Positions 34,324 to 42,818 of a stretch of 64,000 bases of DNA are shown here, in pieces. This stretch comes from JBFJKD01 sp038106145 (GTDB taxonomy: Bacteria > Pseudomonadota > Gammaproteobacteria > Pseudomonadales > Porticoccaceae). Where the stretch lies: positions 1-64,000 of the forward strand of contig JAYODD010000014.1 in the NCBI GenBank assembly GCA_038106145.1, written 5' to 3'. A program made the translations under genes and the position numbers. The notes below the pieces were generated by a model that searched no databases, was not told the origin of the DNA, and saw only the letters and a program-made list of their open reading frames with translations. Position 1 is the first letter of the stretch. Each line of letters starts with the position of its first letter.

Positions 34324-35133
34324 ATGATGAAATGGTGTGGAGGATTGTTGCTGGTATTATGCGCGGCCAGCGTATGTGCAGAAGCGATCAAGCCCCAGTA
34401 CTGGAGCTTCTGGGATCGAAGCGCGGAGAATAATCACCAGCGTATCGATCAGGGCGAGTGGAATTCCGTTCTCCAGACCTAGGTGGTCACCCAGCACGCC
34501 TCGGGCATCAATCGTTTTCGTTACGGGGATGTCAGCAAGGATGACCGCAAACGCTTATCCGCGTACATCCAACGCGTCGCCAAGATAGATCCGCGGGCAT
34601 ATCGCCGCGATGAACAAAAAGCCTACTGGCTGAATCTTTACAATGCATTAGCGGTGCAACTGGTGCTGGATCATTACCCGGTTGACAGTATTCAGAACAT
34701 AGGCGGCAAGGGGTCCGCTGGGCCCTGGGACGAAAAACTTATCACCGTCGCTGAGCAAAAACTATCGCTGAATGATATCGAGCACCGCATCCTGCGGCCG
34801 ATCTGGCAGGATCACAAAATTCACTTCGGCCTCGCTTGCGCCAGCCTGGGCTGCCCGAGTTTGTTACCCGAAGCGTTCACTGGGGCCAATGTCAACGATA
34901 TGCTGCGTAGCGCCGGGCGGGATTTTATCAACTCCCGGCGCGGGGTGTTGCTGGAAAACGGCAAACTGAAAGCGTCCCAGATGTTTTCCTGGTACCAGGA
35001 GGATTTTGCCAAAAGCGAAACCAGCTTGCTCAAGGTATTTGCCCACTATGCCGACGACCGCCAGGCTTTGTACCTGCTCGGCTTTAGCGGCAAGATTGAC
35101 TACGGCTACGATTGGCGTCTCAACGCGCCCTGA
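34324..35133 (+). pseudogene. DUF547 family protein gene with in-frame TAG
   Basis: Two open stretches in the same frame are separated by a single TAG at 34480-34482. Together they form one DUF547 protein of about 269 residues. The first part holds a signal peptide (MKWCGGLLLVLCAASVCAEA) and the start of the domain. The second carries INRFRYGDVSKDDRKRL, KAYWLNLYNALAVQLVLDHYPV, the FGLACASLGCPSL block and WYQEDF. No frameshift is seen. The stop falls within the conserved region, at LQT-stop-VVTQHASG, where relatives have a residue such as Tyr. One base change (TAC or TAT to TAG) or a sequencing error would explain it. DUF547 has no known function. Confidence 0.8.
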
Positions 35134-35228
35134 ATTTCGACCGACGCAGCCTGGCCGCGTATCGGAGCGTTGGTATCCGCGGGGCGAACCGTCTAAAATG
35201 GGCGCCCCGTACTACGCGATAACTCCCG

Positions 35229-36092
35229 ATGTCCGACAGTCTGAGCCGCAAACAGCGGCTTGAATTTAATAAACTGCAAAAGCGCCTGCGCCGTAATGTC
35301 GGCGCGGCGATTGCGGACTATCGCATGATTGACGCTGGCGATAAGGTCATGGTGTGCCTGTCCGGGGGCAAGGATTCCTACGCCATGCTGGATATCCTGC
35401 TCGGCATGCAGGCCACCGCCCCCATCGACTTTGAAATCGTCGCGGTGAATCTCGATCAGAAACAGCCGGGTTTTCCGACCGATGTGTTGCCTCGCTATCT
35501 GCAAACCCGTGGCGTACCGTTCCATATCATAGAAAAAGATACCTACAGCGTTGTGACGCGGGTGATTGCGCAAGACAAGACCTATTGTGGTTTGTGTTCG
35601 CGCTTGCGACGCGGCACCCTGTACGGATTTGCGGAGGAGATCGGCGCGACGAAAATAGCGCTGGGACATCACCGCGACGATATTATCGAGACGCTGTTTT
35701 TGAATTTGTTTTTTGGTGGAAAATTACAGGCTATGCCACCCAAATTGTTGAGCGACGATGGGCGCAATATCGTGATTCGCCCGTTGGCCTATTGCAAGGA
35801 AAGTGATTTGATCAGTTGGGCGCGCTACCGGGATTTTCCCATTATTCCCTGCAATCTGTGTGGCTCGCAGGATAACCTGCAGCGTCAGGTGATCAAGGAC
35901 ATGCTGCAGGGGTGGGAGCGCCAGCACCCCGGGCGTCTGGAAACAATTTTTTCGGCCATCAAAAATGTCCGGCCATCCCAGCTCGCCGATATCAATTTAT
36001 TCGATTTTGCCGGGCTACAATTGCAGCGTGAACCATCGCTCGGCGCGCCCAACGCCGATGTCCGTGCCATCAACGTTGTGAACCTGAGCTGA
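35229..36092 (+). CDS. ttcA: tRNA 2-thiocytidine synthetase TtcA
   Basis: TtcA thiolates cytidine 32 in certain tRNAs, using ATP and a [4Fe-4S] cluster. The 287-residue protein has the PP-loop CLSGGKDSYAM at about residues 44-54, the cluster cysteines in YCGLCSRLRRG (CxxC, about residues 119-122), and a third in NLCGSQD. The helix FNLFFGGKLQAMPPK is also family-typical. The ATG at 35229 lacks a strong RBS but gives the expected N terminus. The YheS-type ABC-F gene follows after 16 bases and is probably co-transcribed. Confidence 0.96.
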   Translation: MSDSLSRKQRLEFNKLQKRLRRNVGAAIADYRMIDAGDKVMVCLSGGKDSYAMLDILLGMQATAPIDFEIVAVNLDQKQPGFPTDVLPRYLQTRGVPFHIIEKDTYSVVTRVIAQDKTYCGLCSRLRRGTLYGFAEEIGATKIALGHHRDDIIETLFLNLFFGGKLQAMPPKLLSDDGRNIVIRPLAYCKESDLISWARYRDFPIIPCNLCGSQDNLQRQVIKDMLQGWERQHPGRLETIFSAIKNVRPSQLADINLFDFAGLQLQREPSLGAPNADVRAINVVNLS

Positions 36093-36108
36093 TCGCCAGT
36101 CGCCGGTC

Positions 36109-38004
36109 ATGATAACCCTCCGAGATGTGGAGTTGCGTCGCGGCGTTCGCCTGCTTTTGGACGGGGCTGAGCTGACCATACATCACGGGCAAAAGGTTGG
36201 ACTGGTCGGTGCCAACGGTTGCGGCAAGACCTCGCTGTTCGCACTGTTGCGCGGCGCTTTATCTGCCGACCGCGGGGATGTGGTTGTTCCCCCGGGCTGG
36301 CGGATTGTCAGTGTCGAGCAGGAAACCCCCGCGCTGCAACGCACCGCGCTGGATTACACGCTGGACGGCGACCAGGAATTTCGTCACCTGCAAGGGGAAC
36401 TGGCGCGGGCGCAGGCGCAAGGTGCGAATGCAATTGCTGCCGTGCACCAGGAGTTTGAGCGCATAGATGGTTACACCGCCGAGGCGCGCGCCGCACAGTT
36501 ATTAGCCGGACTCGGCTTTGATACCGCGGCCCAGCAGCGTCCAGTTAAAGAATTTTCCGGTGGGTGGCGCATGCGGCTCAATTTGGCCAGAGCGCTGTTG
36601 GTGCGCTCTGATCTGTTGCTGTTGGACGAACCCACCAATCACCTTGATCTGGACGCCGTCGTCTGGCTGGAACGCTGGTTACAGCGCTACTCCGGCACCT
36701 TGATCGTGATCGCCCACGATCGGGAGTTTCTCGATCAGATCGTGGGGGTTATTGTGCACTGCGACCGGCAGCGCCTGAGCACTTACAGCGGAAATTACTC
36801 TGCATTTGAGGTGCGCCGCAGCGCGCAGCTGTTACAGCAGCAGGCTCTGTTTGCCGCGGAGCAACGCCAGCGGGATCATCTGCAGCAATATATCGACCGC
36901 TTTCGCTATAAGGCCACCAAGGCGCGGCAGGCGCAAAGCCGCATCAAAGCCCTCGAGCGCTTGCAAACCGCGGCTCCGCTGATTGCGGCCAGTGGCTTCG
37001 AGGTGACCTTTGCGCCGCCGACGGCACTTAGCTCGCCGTTAATACACCTGCACGATGTGGCGCTTGCCTACGGTGCGCACACGGTTCTCGAGCATATTCA
37101 GTTGAATCTGTTGCCGGGCTCGCGTATTGCGTTGTTGGGGCGCAATGGTGTGGGCAAATCGACACTGGTGAAATTGCTGGCGGGCACATTGCAACCGGTA
37201 CACGGTAATGTTGAGCGGGGTAAAAATCTGGTAGTGGGATACTTCGCCCAGCAGCAGTTGGAGGCCCTCGACGTCGAGGCCACTCCCTTGATTCATCTGC
37301 AACGCCTCTCTCCGCTGGCCAGCGAACAATCGTTGCGGGATTTTCTTGGCGGTTTTGGCTTTCCCGGCGCCGCCGCTTTGGCGCCGGTGGGGCGCCTGTC
37401 CGGGGGTGAAAAAACGCGCTTGGCACTGGCGATGCTAATCTGGCAAAAACCCAATCTATTGCTGCTGGACGAGCCCACTAATCACCTCGATATGGATATG
37501 CGCGCCGCGCTGATTGCCGGCTTACAGCAATTTACCGGGGCGGTGGTCGTGGTATCCCATGACCGGCACCTGTTGCGCACGGTGGTGGATGAGTTGTATG
37601 TGGTGAGGGACAAAACGGTTAGGTCGTTTGCCGGTGACCTCGACGATTATCAGCGCACGGCGATGGTTGTGCCGCAGCAACGAGCGCCAAGCGAACCCGT
37701 GGTTGGCGATCGTCAGCAACAAAAACGTCGCGACGCCGCCTTGCGTCAGCACACTGCGGCACAGCGTCGGCAACTGACCACTCTGGAAAAACGACTGGAG
37801 CAACTACAGGGACGCCTGGATGAGTGCGACGCGCAATTAGCCGAGGACAGCATTTACACCGCGCCGCGTAAACAGCAGTTGGATGATTTATTGCAGGAGC
37901 GTACTCAGTTACGCGCGCAGGTGCAGGATCTGGAGGAGAGCTGGTACCAGGCCCACGAAGACCTGGAGCTACGCATACAAATGTTTCAGGAGCAGGCCGG
38001 TTAG
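36109..38004 (+). CDS. yheS: ABC-F ATPase, YheS type
   Basis: A 631-residue soluble tandem-ATPase ribosome-associated protein. Cassette 1 has Walker A GANGCGKTS and signature EFSGGWRMRLNLARAL; cassette 2 has GRNGVGKST and RLSGGEKTRLALAML. Walker B motifs are LLLDEPTNHLD in both. The inter-cassette linker is helical and basic (RYKATKARQAQSRIKALERL), as in YheS. The C-terminal ~90 residues form a Gln/Arg-rich coiled coil (HTAAQRRQLTTLEKRLEQLQ). It is distinct from the Uup-type copy at 12408-14294. It lies downstream of ttcA, and its stop is ten bases from the stop of the convergent hypothetical gene. Confidence 0.93.
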   Translation: MITLRDVELRRGVRLLLDGAELTIHHGQKVGLVGANGCGKTSLFALLRGALSADRGDVVVPPGWRIVSVEQETPALQRTALDYTLDGDQEFRHLQGELARAQAQGANAIAAVHQEFERIDGYTAEARAAQLLAGLGFDTAAQQRPVKEFSGGWRMRLNLARALLVRSDLLLLDEPTNHLDLDAVVWLERWLQRYSGTLIVIAHDREFLDQIVGVIVHCDRQRLSTYSGNYSAFEVRRSAQLLQQQALFAAEQRQRDHLQQYIDRFRYKATKARQAQSRIKALERLQTAAPLIAASGFEVTFAPPTALSSPLIHLHDVALAYGAHTVLEHIQLNLLPGSRIALLGRNGVGKSTLVKLLAGTLQPVHGNVERGKNLVVGYFAQQQLEALDVEATPLIHLQRLSPLASEQSLRDFLGGFGFPGAAALAPVGRLSGGEKTRLALAMLIWQKPNLLLLDEPTNHLDMDMRAALIAGLQQFTGAVVVVSHDRHLLRTVVDELYVVRDKTVRSFAGDLDDYQRTAMVVPQQRAPSEPVVGDRQQQKRRDAALRQHTAAQRRQLTTLEKRLEQLQGRLDECDAQLAEDSIYTAPRKQQLDDLLQERTQLRAQVQDLEESWYQAHEDLELRIQMFQEQAG

Positions 38005-38013
38005 ACCGTGGGG

Positions 38014-38498
38014 TCAGGCCACCAACGGGCAGGCGCGAAAAACCAGTTCGCGATAATTGCGCACAAACTGCTCGGCGCTGCCGGTCGCCTTAGCGTGAAA
38101 ATGGCGGTGCCAGAATTTCGCCATACCCCCGATATCCCCCGCCGCAGGTATGGGCAGATTAGTGCGTTTATAGATTAGCCAGGCAATTGCCGTCGCGTAC
38201 CTCAGGTTAGTCACCAACTCGCTGTGTGGATCCCGTAAAAAACTGTGCTGTCCCGCCAGGCCGCGGATAATGCTGGCAAGTTCGGGGTGATTAATCAGAT
38301 ATTTGTCCCAGATCGCCCGGTGGGTGGCAGGGGAAATGTGGTAAATGCCGACCAGGCGCTTGTCTTTCAGGCAGAAACCGAGCCCTGATTCCTGTGCGGC
38401 GGTGCCTTTCAAGATTTTTTCCGGCGCCGGTGTCCAGTCGCGCAGCTTTTTCAGNNNNNNNNNNCCATATGACGCAATTCGTCTGCCGAAAAAATCAT
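38014..38498 (-). CDS. Hypothetical protein, possibly lysozyme-like fold; crossed by an assembly gap
   Basis: The readable C-terminal part (from 38454 down to 38014) is about 146 residues. It includes TAAQESGLGFCL, GIYHISPATHRAIWDKYL, NLRYATAIAWLIYKR and GGMAKFWHRHF. The pattern of an early Glu in ESGLG, then GIYxxxPATH, recalls lysozyme/transglycosylase-fold proteins, with Glu as a possible acid catalyst; this is inference. Upstream of the N joint (38455-38464), an ATG at 38498 follows GGGGGGAAAT and gives MIFSADELRHM. The frame across the gap cannot be fixed, and the flanks do not overlap. No signal peptide is visible. Confidence 0.6.
38455..38464. other. Assembly gap (10 N), true length unknown
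   Basis: The flanking bases do not overlap, unlike at 17560 and 53093. The two sides of the gene are not in frame if exactly ten bases are missing, so the real length differs. Confidence 0.9.
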
Positions 38499-38821
38499 AT
38501 TTCCCCCCGGTATGGACACCCAGTGTGGGCGCTTGTGTTGTTATTTTACCCAGCCATCAATTGTTATTGACTCGTTGTACTAACTTCCCCAGCGATATTA
38601 TCTTAATATTTAGCAGGTTATGTAGTGAAATTCAACAAAAAAATCATAAAAACAAGATAACTTGGCAAACTTTAGTCCGGTTATAGGTTAAAAAATAACC
38701 AGCACGCCCTTTCGTTACTGTCCAGCATCTTGTTGTGGGGGCCATTAGCCGGAACATCCGGGCGCTTGCGGGTTACGCAAATCTGAAGCATATTGCCGCT
38801 CTCTGATCCGTTGGTACGCCA
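38499..38821. other. Non-coding intergenic region, A/T-rich in its middle
   Basis: About 320 bases between the hypothetical gene and the macrodomain gene. The stretch at about 38570-38700 is clearly A/T-rich. No tRNA, convincing hairpin or ORF was found. It probably carries both divergent promoters. Confidence 0.5.
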
Positions 38822-39340
38822 ATGAAGGGAATTGGGGTTTTTCAGGGGGACATTACTGCCCTCAATGTGGACGCTATCGTCAACGCCGCCAACGGCCGCC
38901 TGGCTGGCGGGGGTGGCGTCGACGGGGCGATTCACCGCGCTGCTGGTAAAGACCGGCTGCGGGCCGCCTGCGCCAGGCTGGCGCCCTGCCCAACCGGGGA
39001 AGTGCGTGTCACTCCGGGTTTTGACCTGGCGGCGCGGGGCATCATTCACGCCGTTGGTCCGGTCTGGCAAGGTGGTGGCGAGGGGGAAGACCGCCTGCTG
39101 GCCAGCTGCTATCGCAACGCCCTGCAGGCCGCCGTCAACTACGGTTTCAAAACTATCGCGTTTTCTGCCATTAGCTGTGGGGCCTATGGTTTTCCGCCGC
39201 AACGGGCCGTGCCCATCGCAATGCGCGAGGTGCGGGCTGAACTACGCAAGCGCCCGGAAATCAAGCAGGTCATATTTTGCTGTTTTGATGAAAATATGGC
39301 CAACCTGTACCGCTCGGCGCTGGCTGAGCAGGATACCTAG
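38822..39340 (+). CDS. Macrodomain protein (O-acetyl-ADP-ribose deacetylase type)
   Basis: A 172-residue single macrodomain, close to YmdB. The ADP-ribose-binding features are present: GDITALNVDAIVNAANGRLA (residues 8-27) with the catalytic-region Asn-Ala-Ala-Asn, GGGVDGAIHRAAG (residues 29-41) with the catalytic Asp, and the second loop AFSAISCGAYGFP. It should remove acetyl or mono-ADP-ribose groups. YmdB also modulates RNase III in E. coli; whether this applies here is not known. It is a stand-alone gene, convergent with trpB. Confidence 0.94.
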   Translation: MKGIGVFQGDITALNVDAIVNAANGRLAGGGGVDGAIHRAAGKDRLRAACARLAPCPTGEVRVTPGFDLAARGIIHAVGPVWQGGGEGEDRLLASCYRNALQAAVNYGFKTIAFSAISCGAYGFPPQRAVPIAMREVRAELRKRPEIKQVIFCCFDENMANLYRSALAEQDT

Positions 39341-39380
39341 CCAGCCAACAGCGGCGACATTTACGGGGATTGCGAGACGG

Positions 39381-40598
39381 TCACAGCACCGGAATATGGT
39401 ATTTTTCGCCGTAGTGGCGCACCACAAAGTCGATGTCCTTGTCGCCGCGACCGGACAGGTTAATCAGTATGGTGGCGTCGTTTTCCCGCCTGGCCAGTTG
39501 CAAGGCGTAGGCCACTGCGTGAGCCGATTCGATGGCGGGAATGATACCTTCGAGTCGCGACAGTTCAAAAAATGCCGCAATCGCTTCATCGTCGTTTATG
39601 GTCTGATAATTTACCCGACCGAGATCCTTGAGATAACTGTGTTGCGGTCCCACTGCCGGATAGTCGAGACCGCTGGCCACGGAATAAACCTGCTGCGGCT
39701 CTCCTGCGGCATCCTTGAGCATGTAGGATTTGAAGCCGTGCATAATGCCGGGTTCACCCTTGGTCAGAGTCGCAGCGTGTTCACCGGGTTGCTGTAAATT
39801 GCGACCCGCAGGTTCCACCCCGTGTAAGGTTACGGTGTCCTCAAGAAAAGCCATAAACATGCCGATGGCGTTGGATCCGCCGCCGACACAGGCAACAATG
39901 TGCTGTGGCAGGGAGCCGGTCATGTCGTTAAACTGGCGGCGTGCCTCAGCCCCTACAACGGACTGAAAATCCCTGACCATCATGGGAAATGGATGGGGTC
40001 CGACGACCGACCCAATTGCGTACAGTTGGGTAACTGGATCGGCGAGGTAAGCTTCGAAAGCGGCATCCACCGCCTCCTTGAGCGTCTTGCGCCCGTGGCT
40101 AACGGGAATCACCCTGGCACCCAGTATATGCATGCGCACCACGTTGGGATGCTCCTTTTCGATATCGACCTCGCCCATATAGATATCGCACTCCAGCCCG
40201 AGCAGCGCGGCCGCCGTAGCCAGCGCGACCCCGTGCTGGCCCGCGCCGGTTTCGGCGATGACCTTACGCTTGCCCATTTTTTTAGCGAGAAGCGCTTCCC
40301 CGAGACAATGATTGATCTTGTGAGCACCGGTGTGATTCAGATCCTCCCGTTTGAGGTAAATTGCAGCCCCGTATTTACGCGATAAATTTTGCGCGTGAAA
40401 AATGGGGCTCGGACGTCCAACGTAGTGCGTATAGAGGGCGCTGAGTTGTTGCTGAAACGTGGGGTCGTCGCGAATTTCCATATACGCTGCGGTGATCCCA
40501 TCGATTATTTTTTGCAGTTGTGCGGGAATGAAACTGCCGCCGTAGGGGCCAAAATAGCCTGCCGCATCCGGCAGCGCCTGTGCAATCGGTTTATTCAT
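39381..40598 (-). CDS. trpB: Tryptophan synthase beta chain, without adjacent trpA
   Basis: A 405-residue fold-type II PLP enzyme that joins indole and serine. Motifs: Schiff-base Lys in REDLNHTGAHKINH (about residue 86), AETGAGQHGVA with the catalytic Glu, and the phosphate loop VGGGSNAIGMF. The order GPYGGSFIPAQLQ at the N terminus is TrpB-like. No trpA or other trp gene is nearby, whereas canonical trpB is normally followed by trpA. Sequence details (FGPYGGSFIPAQLQKI and MGEVDIEKEHPNVVRM) look divergent from operon-borne TrpB, so it may be a stand-alone form (inference). Its start faces a DsrE-like gene across 162 bases. Confidence 0.93.
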   Translation of the reverse strand: MNKPIAQALPDAAGYFGPYGGSFIPAQLQKIIDGITAAYMEIRDDPTFQQQLSALYTHYVGRPSPIFHAQNLSRKYGAAIYLKREDLNHTGAHKINHCLGEALLAKKMGKRKVIAETGAGQHGVALATAAALLGLECDIYMGEVDIEKEHPNVVRMHILGARVIPVSHGRKTLKEAVDAAFEAYLADPVTQLYAIGSVVGPHPFPMMVRDFQSVVGAEARRQFNDMTGSLPQHIVACVGGGSNAIGMFMAFLEDTVTLHGVEPAGRNLQQPGEHAATLTKGEPGIMHGFKSYMLKDAAGEPQQVYSVASGLDYPAVGPQHSYLKDLGRVNYQTINDDEAIAAFFELSRLEGIIPAIESAHAVAYALQLARRENDATILINLSGRGDKDIDFVVRHYGEKYHIPVL

Positions 40599-40760
40599 AA
40601 GTTTTCCCGGAAAATCGATTTATAAAAACACACATTCGCGTCACAGGCCGAGCCGGACGCGGAAAGCCCGGTTGGTTGTTCGCGGGCGAGTACCCTGATA
40701 ATCAACGCAGATGGTAGCATAGCTAATAAGCATCGCCATATGCGCTGCTCGGGAGGAAAT

Positions 40761-41213
40761 ATGGCTACGAACATGGCCGCATCGGTGCGCCTCGTGGTTC
40801 TGGTTCTGATGGTACTGTCTGTCTGGTGTGGTTCGAGTCTGGCCGGGGAGTTCGGGCCTGCCCCCAACCGGCTGGTGCTACAGGTTAGCAGCGGCGACGA
40901 AAGCGTCCAGGCACTGGCTCTCGATAACGCCATCAATGTACAAAAAGCGCTGGGCATCGACAATGTCGATATCGAGGTGGTGGCCTGGGGGCCTGGTCTG
41001 AGCTTGCTGACACAAAATAATCCGCTCGGCGAACGGGTAGCAAATTTATTGCAGTTTGATATTCGCTTTACCGCCTGTGGCAACACCATAGATACTCAAA
41101 CCCGCGCAACCGGTGTCCCGCCGCAGCTGCTCGACGGAGTCGCCGTGGTCCCGGCGGGTGTGGTACATATCATGAACCTGCACCAGCAGGGCTACGTGTA
41201 TATCAAACCCTGA
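40761..41213 (+). CDS. Secreted DsrE-like protein
   Basis: A 150-residue protein with an N-terminal signal peptide (VRLVVLVLMVLSVWCGSSLAGE) and a DsrE/DsrF-like alpha/beta domain. The strand pattern NRLVLQVSSGDESVQALALDNAINVQKAL, VDIEVVAWGPGLSLL and FTACGNTIDTQ is typical. The Cys in the last segment corresponds to the sulfur-carrying position of DsrE relatives. Periplasmic single-copy DsrE proteins have no settled role. GGGAGGAAAT immediately precedes the ATG at 40761; a longer frame from 40740 is less likely. Confidence 0.85.
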   Translation: MATNMAASVRLVVLVLMVLSVWCGSSLAGEFGPAPNRLVLQVSSGDESVQALALDNAINVQKALGIDNVDIEVVAWGPGLSLLTQNNPLGERVANLLQFDIRFTACGNTIDTQTRATGVPPQLLDGVAVVPAGVVHIMNLHQQGYVYIKP

Positions 41214-41416
41214 TCTGTGCAGACCAATCGACACGGTTGTACGCAGATGACACGGATCAACTAAAGCGCAAATGTCCGGCTCCGCTGCGGTGAAGCCGAA
41301 TGTCCCTGAAGTACAATGCGGCCACGCGGAAAACGGTCGAACAAAGATCTATTCTGGACGCGGGTGCGTTATGTCGGCATTTGCGCGCTAATCAAAACAC
41401 GCTGAGGGCTATAACC

Positions 41417-42781
41417 GTGGACTCCCATCACCAAACCCCACCCGACGCGACGGCCCAGCGTGTAGAGGCCAGCCCTTTGCATACCATTAACGTGAACTTA
41501 TCCAGGGCGCTACGGCACACGGTTGCACTGGACCCGGGACTGGTCGACTTTTTGCAACAACCCAAACGTTCCATAACAGTAAATTTTCCTGTCGATATGG
41601 ATGATGGTTCGGTGCGTATGTTCCAGGGGTATCGGGTGTTGCACAGTCGCGCCCTGGGGCCGGGTAAAGGGGGCATTCGCTACCACCCCGCGATGGATCT
41701 GGAAGAAGTGCGCTCGCTGGCTGCATTGATGACCTGGAAATGCGCTCTCATCAACGTGCCTTTCGGCGGTGCAAAGGGTGGCGTGGTATGCGATCCAAAA
41801 AGTTTGAGTGTTAACGAATTGCGCCGTATTACGCGGCGTTTTATCGCCGAACTCGGTGAAAATATCGGGCCCCATACGGATATTCCAGCGCCGGATTTGT
41901 ACACCAACGAACAGACCATGGCCTGGATTTACGACACCTACGACATCATGCATCCCGGGCAAAATAATCTGGCGGTGGTGACCGGCAAGCCGGTTGGTAT
42001 GGGCGGTTCGGACGGGCGCCGCGAAGCCACCGGTCGGGGTTGCTGGCTGGTTACCGAACATTTTCTCCGCAAGGGGCTGGTGCCCGGGCTCGAAGGTCTT
42101 GCGGGTGCCAAAGTGGTAGTTCAGGGAGTGGGTAATGTGGGGTCCGTGGTGGCCCGGTTATTTGCCCAGTCCGGTGCGGTGATCGTTGGCATTGGTGATT
42201 CCCAGGGGGGGATATACAACGAGCGTGGTATTGATCTGGATGCCGCGCTGGCCTACAAGGCGGAGCACGACACGCTGGTCGGTTTGCCCGATACGTTGAG
42301 TATCACCGGCGCCGGGTTGCTGGAACTGGCTTGCGATATTCTGGTGCCGGCGGCATTGGGTAACCAGATTTGCGCGCATAATGCAGAGGCCGTAAAAGCC
42401 AGGCTGGTGGTCGAGGCCGCCAATGGCCCGGTAACCCCGGCGGCGGATGCGCTACTCGCGCAACGCGGTGTGCCGGTGATTCCGGATATTCTCGCCAACG
42501 CCGGGGGCGTGACGGTCAGTTACTACGAATGGGTGCAGAACCTGGAGAATCACCGCTGGGATCTGGAACTGATCAACCAGCGGCTACAGCACCGCATGGA
42601 GCGCAGTGTCGATGCGGTATTCGATCGCTGGCAGGCGCTGCTGGATAGCAATGAGGCGAGGGAGGCGGAGGAGCGATCCCCCGGCGTGCCAGCTTACCCG
42701 GTTGATTTGCGCACCGCCGCCCTGGTGGTGGCCATTGAGCGATTGGCGGAGGTGGCTTTGTTGCGGGGTTTCTGGCCCTGA
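41417..42781 (+). CDS. Glutamate/leucine/phenylalanine-type dehydrogenase
   Basis: A 454-residue NAD(P)-dependent amino-acid dehydrogenase. Seen: the substrate-binding region GPGKGGIRYHPAM, catalytic-region ALMTWKCALINVPFGGAKGGV with Lys, DIPAPDLYTNEQTMAWI, and the Rossmann motif VVQGVGNVGSV. The C terminus has VIPDILANAGGVTVSYYEWVQN. It catalyses reversible oxidative deamination, most likely of glutamate, though the family also includes leucine and phenylalanine dehydrogenases. GTG at 41417 has GAGGG upstream; the frame extends to 41300 without a better site. It ends 37 bases before the convergent argS stop. Confidence 0.93.
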   Translation: MDSHHQTPPDATAQRVEASPLHTINVNLSRALRHTVALDPGLVDFLQQPKRSITVNFPVDMDDGSVRMFQGYRVLHSRALGPGKGGIRYHPAMDLEEVRSLAALMTWKCALINVPFGGAKGGVVCDPKSLSVNELRRITRRFIAELGENIGPHTDIPAPDLYTNEQTMAWIYDTYDIMHPGQNNLAVVTGKPVGMGGSDGRREATGRGCWLVTEHFLRKGLVPGLEGLAGAKVVVQGVGNVGSVVARLFAQSGAVIVGIGDSQGGIYNERGIDLDAALAYKAEHDTLVGLPDTLSITGAGLLELACDILVPAALGNQICAHNAEAVKARLVVEAANGPVTPAADALLAQRGVPVIPDILANAGGVTVSYYEWVQNLENHRWDLELINQRLQHRMERSVDAVFDRWQALLDSNEAREAEERSPGVPAYPVDLRTAALVVAIERLAEVALLRGFWP

Positions 42782-42818
42782 AGGTTTCATCCCACTCCAC
42801 TGTGCACCACACCGGCGC

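Noticed and set aside
34480..34482. TAG in the DUF547 gene as a pyrrolysine codon
   Set aside because: There is no pyl gene in the window and no reason to expect pyrrolysine in this group; mutation or sequencing error is simpler.
40599..40760. TGATAATCA in the trpB / DsrE-like intergenic region as an FNR site
   Set aside because: The spacing between half-sites is too short for FNR; it does not fit a known Trp operator either.
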